DNA of 64,000 nucleotides from Neoceratodus forsteri. Taxonomy: Eukaryota; Chordata; Ceratodontiformes; Ceratodontidae. The stretch covers positions 1,244,059,001-1,244,123,000 of the forward strand of contig CM057452.1 in assembly GCA_016271365.2 (NCBI GenBank). Reading direction: 5' to 3'. Positions 34,755-45,605 of the stretch are shown in pieces. The translations under genes were made by a program, and so were the position numbers. The notes under the pieces were generated by a model. That model was given only the letters and a program-made list of their open reading frames with translations, did not search any database and had not been told where the DNA came from. How positions within the stretch are numbered: the first letter of the stretch is position 1; the number at the start of each line of letters is the position of its first letter.

Positions 34755-35095
34755 AGTTGTTTAAACTAAGTGCTAAGTGAGTAAACACCAGCTAACATTG
34801 TATGGTAGTATAGCATATAAAATGAAAGGAAACTAATGGTCAGTTATATCCACTTGTTTCAGCTCTTTAGTAGAAAAAATTACACCTACTTTAAAAGAAG
34901 AACATAAGACTGATTAACTCAGCTGTAAGCCCTTTAAGCAAAGTGTGAAGTGAATAAACACCAGTCAGCATTCTCTGATATTAAACTGTATGAAACATAA
35001 TGAAACAAACATGGTGTTATATCCACTTGTTGCAGCACTAACGTTGGAGAGGCTGTACCTATTTTAAAAGGAGAAAATAAGACTGATTAATTTTT
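34755..35095. repeat. Tandem duplication, two units of about 170 bp
   Basis: Both units contain AGTGAGTAAACACCAG or AGTGAATAAACACCAG, TTATATCCACTTGTT, CAGC, then ACCTA-TTTTAAAAG and AATAAGACTGATTAA, in the same order. They lie upstream, on minus, of the Penelope-like reverse transcriptase. Confidence 0.82.
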
Positions 35096-35820
35096 AAACA
35101 GGTCAGAATTCCTTATTACCTAATTAAGCATACTGGGTTACCTAAGAACTAGCTAATTGACAGAAAGGTCACACCAATAATCTCTTTGACTACGTAGATG
35201 GTACTCCAGCATTGCAAAGCTGCTAGAATTTATCAGAAGAGTATCAAAGTACTGCAGTCTTAGATAGATGTATGTGAAACAACCATGCGTATGAAGAAAG
35301 AATATAGATATATGCATGAACTAGAATAACAAAACCTGAATTGTCCCACAGAGTGGAATGATGTAATTAGACTGTACCATGTTTAGCTTAACAAACATCT
35401 CATATATAACCTTATTTCATTAACATGATAACATTTTAACAGTGCCTAGAAGTGAATATATGAAGGAAATAATAGAAAGTAAATGAACTGAAACTAATAA
35501 ATGTTAAGAATAAGATACAAAAATGTGTATGAACTAAATACATAGCTGACTGTCAGGCATGTCTCAGGATATTTAACATTGCTTACCTGCCAAGGTATCA
35601 TATTGTCCACGAACAGCATTGCATATAGTCAGAATTTAAAAAATGAGAATCACTGTATTAAGAGTATGAAATAGTATTTAAAATATGATAGAAGGCACCC
35701 ACCACCTAGTGGTATGCATAACAATTACAAAATATTTAAAATTTAAAGTTTAAAAATATGAATTTGATATGAGAAATTATTATAAAAATACTTTGTAACT
35801 ATGTTCAATATTAGAGCTCC
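35096..35820. other. AT-rich stretch, no supported feature
   Basis: No coding frame or family motif. Probably part of a Penelope-like 5' region or flank. Confidence 0.4.
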
Positions 35821-35823
35821 ACC

Positions 35824-35848
35824 CTGAAGAAGCCATATCTGGTGAAAC
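35824..35848 (+). ncRNA. Hammerhead-like core next to a Penelope-type repeat
   Basis: CTGAAGA (35824-35830) fits the CUGANGA core. It is followed by GCCA-TATC-TGGT, which forms a four-pair stem with one G-U pair, and by GAAAC (35844-35848). Hammerhead motifs are known in the pseudo-LTRs of Penelope-like elements. I could not find a convincing stem III with a cleavable NUH triplet, and the strand is opposite to the reverse-transcriptase fragments. It may be decayed or chance. Confidence 0.35.
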
Positions 35849-35946
35849 GTTGGTGTATGAGACTCCATTAGCAATAAAGAAAAAAGAAAAATAAATCTAA
35901 GAAAATTCTAAACTTTCCTGGAGTGGCTGGCTTCTTTCTACTTTTT
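35849..35946. repeat. Direct repeat, copy 2 (partner at 32763-32869)
   Basis: Same sequence as 32763-32869, starting GTTGGTGTATGAG and ending CTTCTTTCTACTTTTTG. The hammerhead-like core lies immediately before it. Confidence 0.85.
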
Positions 35947-36401
35947 GACTTTGTGACTTCACCCACCAGCCCCCAAACTTTACAAATTGTTATATCAGGA
36001 AGGGAACCCACACAATCTGGACTTCTTGTCAACTACACAGTTTGGCATGTGTTTCGATCTTGCAGGTTGAGATGACAGCATGGACCTCTCAAGCTTCGTT
36101 CTTGAGTTTGATATACTGTCATCTCAACCCCTCAATGGAAACATAGCCTTGTTGTGTATGGTTGTCCATACATTATTCTCTATATACTGCAGCATTCCTC
36201 TAGCAGAATGCTCACTACCCCCCAACAAAGAATGGAATATTTACATGGAATGCATAAAAAAGTCTGCAAAATTCCATTGACATACACTCATCCAGACACA
36301 CATAGGCCTCTCATAGAGCCAGAGGCTTGATTTTATCAGGGGCAGGTTTAGCAACATAGGTTGTTCTATCATGCTAGTTAGGCTATGAAGGTAATTTTTC
36401 A
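35947..36401. other. No recognisable feature
   Basis: Mixed sequence between the direct repeat and a CR1 3' end. No motif seen. Confidence 0.4.
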
Positions 36402-37495
36402 CAGTCATAGAAATATTGAATTTGTCAGCGGCTAAGGCCCTATTTACCCACCCAGTCTCTCTTTTGCCCCTGCCTATACTGTTACAGCAGACCCTACATG
36501 ATTTCTGCTGACTTCCACCCCTCCACGGGCTTTCCTGCCAAGATTCACTTGTGCCTATCCAATGCATACTTAAAGCCCACCACTGCTTTCACCCCTACAG
36601 TTTCTGCTGGAAGACTGTTCCAGGTGTTCACCACTCTTTCAGTGAAGAAGTACTTACTCACATCCCTCCTAAACTTCCCATTCCAATTTCCTAGCATGAA
36701 CCCTTGTTCTCATGGCCCTTTTCTTCTGAGAAATACACCGCTTCTTTACCTTATTCACCATATGTTGTCTTTCCTCATAGGGTTTATGATGCAAACCCTG
36801 CACCATTTTATTTTTCCTCCTCTGGATAGCCTCCACTCTATACCCTTCCTGAGATGCAGTCTCCAGAACTGGACACAGTACTCCAGGTGGGTCTCACCAA
36901 GGCTCGATATGGTGGTAACACCAACTATCTCCTTCTGCCGGTGATTCTCCTCCCTATGCACCCAAGCATATTGCTGGCCCTGCCTACTGTCTAGTTGCAC
37001 TGCCTTACCAACCTGAAATTATCAGATATGATAATCCCAAGATCTCTTTCCTGTTTAGTGACTGTCAATACCTCTCCCCCTTTATACATTGACTCTGAGT
37101 TTCTGTGACTTAGGTGCATGATTCTGCACTTTTCCCATTGAATCCCAGCTGCCACCCCCTTGACCACTCCTCAAGTTTCCTCAGGTTTTTAATTATTCTC
37201 TCCAACCCCTCCAGAGTTTTACCTTTTTATAGATTTTAGGGTCATTTTCAAAGAGGTTTATCTTCTGTTCCAGCTTTTCTCCAATGACACATAGAAAGAC
37301 TTGATGAGAACTGGTTTTAGTACTGATCCAGGAGGTACCCTGTAGGTCACTTTCCTCTCATTATAGTGAATGTTGTTTTCCACCATCCTCTGTCACCTAT
37401 CCAACAACCAGTTCTGTACCCAGTTTATCACCTTGAATCCCTCCCCCAAACTGCCTAGTTTCCTTTTTGTCCTCCTATGAAGTATAGTGTTAAAG
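36402..37495 (-). mobile_element. Host CR1 LINE (minus), 3' part
   Basis: From 37512 downward on minus: DFNTILHRRTKRKLGSLGEG and VINWVQNWLLDR (after motif A), SLGETHLEYCVQFWR (thumb, about 36900), then the terminal region with AETVGVKAVVGFKYALD near 36620-36550. It ends AATTCAATATTTCTATGAC near 36402, a decayed form of the CR1 ATTCTATG ending. The 5' continuation is 42371-44075, across the plus-strand CR1. Confidence 0.82.
37491..37495. repeat. Short target-site duplication of the plus CR1, left
   Basis: TAAAG here and at 42371-42375. CR1 duplications are short or absent, so five bases alone would be weak. The restored reading across the join supports it. Confidence 0.65.
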
Positions 37496-38414
37496 TCAGT
37501 CTGACTTTTGATTTGTCTGAAGCGGAGAACCTTGCTACACTGCAAAGAACAAACTATAACTTCATTTAGGAGCTGGAAACTTGGTAAGGCATAATATTGT
37601 AAAACAGGGGAGCTACGCTTTCTACAAAAAGTTTCAATTTTTTTTTCCTTATTGTCATTAAGCAGAGCATTGCAGGATTCCATTAAAAGTGTAGTAATTT
37701 TATAACCAGAGGGAGTGAGATACAACTGAATTTGCTTGATTGTTGGGGTTGAGATGTAGGATTTGGAAGGATATTTTTGCAACATTTTAAAAGTGTCCTG
37801 CTGGCTGAGTAGTTAAGATTTTATCCCTGGTTTCACTGAAAGATATTGTGTATTGGAATCAGACATAGCAGCCTGCCTACATTGAAAGGCCTGCTTACAT
37901 CACAGGTGTCACTAGTCAATCAATTGGCTTAATTCTTAAGATTTTCAGTGCAGGAAGAGTGTAAAGCACAGCTCACTTATTTTGGGGCTGACCGCTTTCA
38001 GAGCACAAACCACCAGGCTGTTTTGGGGCTGGGGAGGGTTACCTGTGTCTGACTTGGATGTCTGGATTTTTCTCTGTTTGATTAGCAGGGTATTTTCTCT
38101 GTCAAATTGTTGTGTAGGGCATCTTGCTGACAGGAAGGCACTCATCGCAGCGCTGGGTCAGAGCTTTTAGCTGATTGTTTTGTGAGGGCACAGTTTAGGC
38201 CCAACCCCTTCTCACCCCTCACCCCACCCACCCCTGGAAATAGTTCCTTTATACCTGGGGTTATGACATCATTTCCTCAAGAGTGCAAGGTGCATATCAC
38301 TGTCATATCCTCTCTAGCACACTGCACTGACAATATAAGCATACACATTGTATAATATATATATTTCTATATAACAAACCAATCACACACACACAAAGAA
38401 AAAAATAGATAAAC

Positions 38415-39332
38415 ATGTGGGGAGTAGTGCAATGTAATGGCTGTGGGGCAGCAGTCTTCTGGGAGTCTTTCTGGAGGCTGAGATGCTGCCCTATTTGCAG
38501 ACAACTCTCTACCCTGAGGGAGGAAGTTGCCCGTCTTCAGGCCATGCTGGACAGTAGTAAGAGAACCTTCCCCCAGGCCACACTGGATGGTAGGAAGGGA
38601 ACCTCCCCCATCCAGGGAGCACCACAGCCACCACCACTACCTCAGAAGTTGCGAAGAAAACACAGCAGTTGGACCACAGTGGGCTCAGGAAGGATGAGGA
38701 TGGTGGAACAGAGGCACACCCAGTCAGTTGTTCCACGCCACAATCCATACACCATTCTGGGTGAGCATAGCTCCCCTATGGATGCACCCGCAGAGGAGAC
38801 TAAGGAGGCTGAGGACAGCTGTCACGAGGGAGACCCACAGGAAGGAGACAGAGGACACCACAAGGAAAGGAAGCAGCTCCTGGTGGGGGACTCAATTATT
38901 AGGGGGATAGAACTGGGGGAGCAGGGAAAAACTGAAGTAAGGTGCCTGCCTGGTGCCATGGCTTGGAGGGACAGGAAGCACATCCTCAGGATCACGGGAA
39001 CAGCTACACGGGAGTATGAGCTGGACATCATTGTCCACCTAGGGTCAAATGACTTGGCTCATCATGAGATTAGAGCAGTGCAGAAGGACTTTGTAGAATT
39101 GTGGAGGGGCCTAAGACAAATAGCACACACAGTATCCTTCTCAGAGGTGCTGTCTTTCAATGGCATGAGTGAGGCGAGGGTACTTTGCACCATGCAGTTT
39201 AATGAATGGTTAAAAAATGGTGTGGAGCACAGGGGTTTAGCTTCATTGGGGACTGGGGTTCCACCTGGAGGGACACCAGCCTATACCGGCAGGATGGTCT
39301 GCATCTGTCCAGGAAGGGAACAAGTCTTTTGA
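38415..39332 (+). pseudogene. CR1 ORF1p: zinc finger, coiled coil, SGNH esterase
   Basis: An open frame of 305 codons from ATG 38415. Residues about 7-33 hold a CNGCGAAVF..CCPIC pair (CxxC..CxxC finger), followed by a coiled coil LREEVARLQAML (about 35-50). A low-complexity linker runs to about residue 150. The esterase domain has LLVGDSIIRGIE (GDS block with the nucleophilic Ser, about 155-166), IIVHLGSNDLAHHE (about 205-218) and VSFSEVL. The final DGLHLSRK block is present but in another frame at about 39294-39317, so a frameshift near 39240-39290 removes the catalytic Asp-His end. Overall it is the best preserved ORF1 in the window. Confidence 0.85.
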
Positions 39333-39489
39333 GCAATCAGTTTAAATGCTTCTTTGGCAAGCTTTTAAACTAGTCAAGGGGGGAGGCACTGATAAGCAGC
39401 AGGAAAATCCCAGCCTCTCCCTACAAAACAGGGTACTAAATGAGAAAAAGGCCAAGGTAGAAAGGTCAGTGGGGGATGCTGCAAAAGAA

Positions 39490-42230
39490 GGTAAAGCCAT
39501 CAAAAAATGGAGAGCAGTAAGTACCAATGCCCGTAGTCTGAGTAACAAGCTTCCTGAATTAGTGGCCTTGATGGAGGAGGAACATCTGGATATCGTGGCA
39601 GCTGCAAAAACATGGTACACACAAAACCATGACTGGGATGTAAACATACCAGGATATACTATCTACAGGAGGGACAGGGAGGGTAAAAGAGGAGGAGGAG
39701 TAGCTCTTTACATAAGGGAAGGAATCAAAGCAACAGAACAAAAGGGTAAACAGGGAGGAGAAGAAGCACTGTGGGTAAATTTGGAGACCGGCAATGGCAC
39801 CACAATCCACACAGGGGTTGTATACAGACCCCCTTCTCAGGGGGAGGAAATGGACAAGGAAATGATAGAAAGTATACTTAGAATGGCAGAAAAAGGGGAG
39901 ATATTGCTGATGGGTGATCTGAATATGCCAGATGTTAACTGGAGTGCAGTTGCAGCAGCCACTTCGAAGAGTGGGGTTATTCTAGATGCCCTACAGGGGG
40001 CATGCCTTAGACAACTAGTATTGGAGCCCACTCGAGAGGGAACAAACTTAGACCTGGTTCTCTCAAATGGAGATGAAGAGAGGATCACAGATGTAGAAGT
40101 GGGTAGCCATCTGGGAACTAGCAACCATCGAACAGTATGGTTCACAATAAACACAGCAATAGAGTCAAGCCATACAAAGGCAAAAGTACTGGACTTCAGG
40201 AGGGCTGATTTTGCCAAATGGGAGAGTCCTAAGGAATGCACTAGCAAATAGGGCAGGTAGGAGGGGTGGAAGAACAATGGGGAATAATAAAAACTGCCAT
40301 CACAGAGGTAACAAGCCTTTGTGTAAAGCAAATAAACAAAACAAAATGAGGTAAGAAACCACTATGGTTCTCAAAGGAAGTGGCAGTGAAGGTTCAAGAG
40401 AAAAAGAAAGCATTCAGGAAGTACAAGGAATCACAGAAGGAACAGGACAGAGAACTGCATCAGTTAAAGCAAAAGGAAGCTGGGAAGGCAGTCAGAACAG
40501 CAAAGGCCCAAACCGAGGAAAAGATAGCCAACTCAGTTAAGAAGGGGGATAAAACCTTTTATAGGTACATCAGGGAGCGAAGGAAGACCAAGGGAGGGAT
40601 AGTGAGGCTTAATAAAGGGGAGAGAGGGTGGGCAGAGGGTGACTGTGAAAAGACAGAGATACTAAACAAATGTTTTTGCTCAGTATCTACAAAGGAAGAG
40701 GGGGAGGTACCTAAAACAAACAGTAGAACCACTCTGAATACAGAAGTTGATACCAGCCCATTTACAGAAGAAAGGGTTCTGAAAGAACTCTTAAAACTGA
40801 AGGTGGACAAAGCAATGGGGCCTGATGGGATTCATCCCAGAATTCTAAAAGAACTAAGGGTAGAACTAGTGACACCACTGACTACCCTCTTTAACAAATC
40901 ATGGGAGTATGGGGTGGTACCTGAGGACTGGAGGAGGGCAGATGTGATTCCCCTTCACAAAAGTGGGAGCAAGGCAGAAGCAGGAAACTATAGACCTGTT
41001 AGTTTAACCTCAGTGGTAGGGAAAATGATGGAATCACTTCTGAAGGAAAGAACTGTTGAGTATCTAGAGGCCAGAGGGGCACAGAACCCAAGGCAGCATG
41101 GATTCACAGTGGGAAGGTCATGCCAGACAAATCTGATAGATTTCTTTGACTGGGTGACCAAAGTAGTTGATTAGGAGGGGCTGTGGACATGGCCTACCTA
41201 GACTTTAGCAAGGCATTTGACACAGTCCACACAAAAGATTAATATACAAGTTAGCCAGCCTGGGAGTGGGTCCCAAGATGACAGCCTGGGTAGAGAATTG
41301 GCTGGAGAATAGGACACAGAGGTAATAGTAAATGGTGTCCACTCTGAAAAAGGGGTTAGTAGTGGGTACCGCGAGGGTTCAGATGTTAGACCAGTCCTCT
41401 TCAATGTCTTTATAAGCGACATTGCAGAGGGACTGGAAGGAAAAGTATGTCTCTTTGCAGATGACACAAAGATCTGCAACAGAGTTGATACACAAGATGG
41501 AGTGGAAAGGATGAGAAGGACTTGGCAAGGTTAGAGGAATGGTCAAATGTATGGCAGCTTAGATTCAATGCTAAGAAGTGCAAGGTAATGCACCTGGAAA
41601 CAAAACCCAGGGAAGAGTACACAATGGGGGTGAGATACTAACAACAACAAAATGGAAAGGACCTGGGGTAGTCATATCAGATGACCTAAAGGTGGGCAAG
41701 CAATGTGGGAGGGCAGCAAGGAGGGCTGGGGTGGATACTGGGATGCATAGGGAGAGGCATCACCAGTAGAAAACAGGAAGTTATTATCCCTCTGTACAGA
41801 CAGCTGGTGAGACCCCATCTGGAGTACTGCGTGCAGTTCTGGAGACCCAGTCTCCGTAAAGACATAGACAGGATGGAAGCTGTCCAGAGGAGGGTAACTA
41901 AAATGGTGCAGGGTCTGCACCAGAAGACATATGAAGAGAGACTTAAGGAGCTTAATATGTATAGGCTCGAGGAAAGGAGGGAGAGGGGGGACATGATAGA
42001 AACTTTTAAGTACCTCAAGGGAATCAACAAAGTCCAAGAGTGTAGCATCTTTCAAAAAGGAGGTGTGCAAGAACAAGGAGGCACAATTTGAAGATAGAAG
42101 GGCGGCTCAGAGGTAATTTAAGGAAGTATTTTTCACAGAGAGGTTGTGGATGTATGGAGCGGCCTTCCAGAGGAGGTCGTGGAGTCAAAAACAGTGGTGG
42201 AATTCAAGCATGCATGGGACAGTCATAAGG
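39490..42230 (+). pseudogene. CR1 ORF2p: endonuclease and reverse transcriptase, broken
   Basis: Endonuclease open from about 39346 to 40248: VSTNARSLSNKL, DIVAAAKTW (the ITETW Glu is Lys), GYTIYRRDR, VVYRPPSQGEE, LLMGDLNMPDVNW and GTSNHRTVWF (SDH Asp changed to Asn). Two catalytic positions are therefore lost. The reverse transcriptase 40380-41174 has AMGPDGIHPRILKEL, DWRRADVIPLHKSG, NYRPVSLTS and CQTNLIDFFDW. A stop follows, then AYLDFSKAFDTV (motif A, about 41195) and LFADDTKIC (motif C, about 41451). The thumb part with LYRQLVRPHLEYCVQFWRPS lies at 41790-41850. Several frameshifts occur after 41170. Confidence 0.87.
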
Positions 42231-42370
42231 TAATTCTAGGGGGTGGGGGTAGGAAGAAGTAGGCTGCTGGTTAACTAGGATCTGCAGCTTATCCATCAGG
42301 TAGGGAAATGGGCAGACTGAGTGGGCCAAGTGGTCCTTATCTGCCATCAAATTCTATGTTTCTATGTTTC

Positions 42371-42375
42371 TAAAG
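42371..42375. repeat. Short target-site duplication of the plus CR1, right
   Basis: TAAAG, matching 37491-37495. Confidence 0.65.
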
Positions 42376-44075
42376 GCCTTGCTGAAGTCTAAGTAGGTCA
42401 CATCCATTGTTACACCCTGATCTAGTTCTTTGGTCACCCAGTCAAAGAAATTGATCAGGTTTATCTGACATGATCCCTTCCCTACAAGTCCATGCTGCCT
42501 TGTGTCTTGTTAGCTGCTGGATTCAAGATACTTCACTGGCTTGTCCTTTAAAATAGTCTCCATTAACATCCATAATACTGATGTTAGACTAACTGGCCTA
42601 AAGTGTCCATCCTCCTCCTAGCTGCTGCTTTTATGAAGCATGACTACATCTGCCCTCGCCCAGTCCTCTGGAGCTACTTCAGTGTCTAGCGAATTGTTGA
42701 ATTGGGCTGTCAGAAGAGCAGCCAGTACCTCCCTGAGTTCCCTCAGCTCCGTTGATGTATCCCATCTGGCCCAATTACATTATCCACTTTCAGACTCACA
42801 AGTTCTCTCAGGACTCTCTTCTCTGTGAATCACCTTGTATCTGCCTCCCTCCCTCCCCCAATTGTTTCTACAGCTTCTATATTGTCCATCCCCTCACCCT
42901 CCACTGTGAGGACTGAGCAGAAGTATCTGTTCAGGATACCTGCATTTTCCTGATCCTTCTTTGCAGTCTTCACCTACCCTTCTTAGCCTCACAGTCCCTC
43001 TCCTCATCTTCTGTTTTCACTTATGTACCTTAAAAAATGTATTTTCCCCTGTAGTTACCCCTTTGGCTATCCTTTCTTATGTTTGCATCTTTGCACCCCT
43101 CACCACCTTCCCTGCTTCCCTTTTTTTTCCTGGTACACCCACCTATCCTCTTACCTCTGCATCTCCTTGTACCTCTTGAATGCCAGCATTTGAACCTGTT
43201 CAGTCACTTCCCTTGAGAACCATAGTGATCTGTTCATCCAGTTTTTACTCACTTGTTTTGTGCAGATGTTTATTACCATCAGTATGCATCCCTTAATTTG
43301 GCCCAGAGTTCCTCCTCCCCACCCAGGAAATCCGTCCTAGCTAGGTGGTCTCTGAGGCATACGTCCATTTTCTTTAATCTACCCTTCTGAATTCCAGGAC
43401 TCTCATTCTTGTGTTGTTTGTCTCTGCCTCTGTCCTTATGTTAAACCACTCTGTATTGTGGTTGCTTGTTCCCAGGTGGCATTCCAAATTGACATCTGAT
43501 ATACTGCTCTTGTTTGTGAGTATCAGGTCCAGTATAACCCCTCCCTGAGTGGGCTGACTAGTTGTCTGAGAAATTCCCCTGCAGGGAGTCTAGAATGGCC
43601 CTGCTTCTAGCTGAGGCCATGGCTGTCAGCCACCAATCTACATCTGGCAGATTGACCCCCCCCCCACATCACCGCACCCTTTTCTGCCATTGTGCTGATA
43701 TCTTTTCCCAGTGCCTTATTCAGTTCCTCCTCCTGTGTTGGAGGTCTCTGTATCACCCCAGTGTGGATAGTGCCTCCATCTCCTCTCTCTCTCAAAGGTG
43801 GCCCACAGCACCTCCAGCCTCCCTTTTCCCCACTGGTTACCTTGTATTTCTGTCCCTTTGATACCATCCCTCATAGACAGTACAGCCCCTCAACCCTTCC
43901 TCCCCTTCCCTTCCCTCCCTATACTTCCTGAACTGAATGTAGCCTGCTATCACTGTGTTCCATTTGTGGATCCCTGTGCACCACAACTCAGTAATAGTCA
44001 CAAGCTCAGTCAAGGTCTGCCTCTGACATGATGGCCTCAAGGACTGGAATGTTATTTTGGTCATCAATGAAACAA
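42376..44075 (-). pseudogene. Host CR1 LINE (minus), endonuclease to motif A, broken
   Basis: On minus: an endonuclease start with LVTITELWCTGIHKWN (about 44005), GYIQFRKYREG, then decayed VIQRPPTQEEELN (about 43755), NLPDVDW (about 43645), a GNKQPQYRVV-like SDH region near 43470, a linker, a PDGIHQRS-like block near 42765, and CQINLINFFDWVTKEL near 42470-42420. It ends VTYLDFSKAF at 42376, exactly where the plus CR1 begins. Across the join it continues as NTILHRR at 37490, so motif A is restored. It is 5'-truncated near 44075. Confidence 0.75.
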
Positions 44076-45244
44076 CAGAAATAAAAAATCTGAATAATGC
44101 TTGATTTTTTTTATTTGTTTATGTGCATAAGAAAGTAATTATGAGTAGAAAGAACATGAAATTATTTATGTATGTTCTAATTTAAGGGAGTTTTCATTTT
44201 AGGCCTAGTTTAAGGTTGTTGTATAAGAGTAAAGTTGTCTTCCATGTTTGGGATGGAAATCAAGAGTGAGTGAAGTGCCTCATAAATTCTGTATGTGATT
44301 TTTCCAAATTCCAGATCACATGTTGGACCTTTCTCTTTATAGGAGGGTATTATTACATACATATATACCAATGAAATGGCAACAGCCAATCAAAATACAG
44401 GACTACACTTGCCCATTTTCTAAATATATTTATATTTATGCATTAGGTATGGACAAAAAGAGACATCATATTAGTCCTGATATCTGAGTTAGTTATAAAG
44501 ATAATTTATATACATACTGTAGTAAACTCACCATTGTAATTTATACATACATAAAACACATCATCATGTTGTCACCTCCCACCTGTCCGCCAGTACTACT
44601 TCTCTTTCTTTAACAGCAAACTGAAAGTACCTTTTCATTCTACAGCAGCCCTCCACAGAGCTCTCACTTCTTTTACTCCACAGTGTTCCCTTTTCCTGGT
44701 CCACATCCACAGCACCCTCCCTAAAACAACTTCTGCACTGTACTTCACAAAATGCTTGCTATCCCAGTTCTCTGAAATTATTTTTTTTATCAGCAGTTTG
44801 GCCAACCACTCACAAGTGCTATCACTTGTGCTATCTCTCTGACTAGGCTCTTTGGCATTCAAACTCCTGCCATCACAAAGATCATATAAAAAAATATATA
44901 AATATAGATATTTCCCTGGCCAGAACCCTCCTGCTTCCACAAATTGGCAGCAAGAGAAAAGCTCCAGGTGCTCTCGCTAAACCATGCCATCATTTTCCCT
45001 TCAACATTTTGATTTTCACTACACCTTAGCCATTCAGCTAGGTTGTTGAATTGTCAGCGTGTCATCCTAAAAGCGCATCCATGACAACAGTACTCATTAA
45101 AAGTGGAGAGGCAGCATTTCTTCCCCCAAAATCTAGGCAAGGCAAATTGTATTTAAAAGATGCCCAATCCCAGATGCTCTGGCTGACGTTCATAAAACAA
45201 ATTATAATAAATAAAACATTATCAAAAAGCTATAACTAAAAAAT
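44076..45244. other. AT-rich stretch, no supported feature
   Basis: No family motif on either strand. A minus-strand frame at 44940-44635 is open for 101 codons but shows nothing recognisable. Confidence 0.45.
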
Positions 45245-45605
45245 AAAAATGACTTACAAAATAATAATAAAAGAAAATTGGAGAAATAGGCAATATAGCC
45301 GGTCAGAAAAGGGCAACATTTACAAAACTGGGTCAGGAAAAGTCTACGCAAACAGGAAGACCTTGAGGCATGCCTTGAATACCTCCACCGAAGCAGCCTC
45401 CATTATAGATGGAGGTAGCAAATTCCACAGGATGGGGCCGTCGATGCTAAAAGCTCTATCACCAGCTGTTTTTAACCTCATCCTGGGAATCACAAGGAGA
45501 CCACTCGAGGAGAAATGGAGGGAGGGGACTGAGGTAGCAGGTATAAGAAGGTCTGCCAGGTAACCAGGGCCCAGGCCATGTAGGGCCTTAAAAGTGAGCA
45601 AGCCC
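45245..45605 (-). mobile_element. Host L2 LINE (minus), 3' end
   Basis: The minus strand reads LTFKALHGLGPGYLADLL, PSLHFSSSGLLVIPR, LKTAGDRAFSIDGPILWNLLPPSI and FKACLKVFLF, the C-terminus of L2 ORF2p, to about 45344. A short 3' UTR ends with TTTTATTATTATTTTG on minus near 45258-45273. The rest of the element is 48001-50452. Confidence 0.85.
45590..45605. repeat. Target-site duplication of the 2.4-kb L1, left
   Basis: AAAAGTGAGCAAGCCC, identical to 48001-48016. Confidence 0.94.

Larger units (their letters stand above)
37496..42370 (+). mobile_element. CR1 LINE, near full length, 4,875 bp
   Basis: A plus-strand CR1 with a 5' UTR of about 919 bases (37496-38414), ORF1, ORF2, a 3' UTR and the characteristic end AAATTCTATGTTTCTATGTTTC at 42347-42370. 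It interrupts a minus-strand CR1 at motif A of its reverse transcriptase. If the join is right, this is a complete-length insertion with its own 5' end. Confidence 0.82.
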
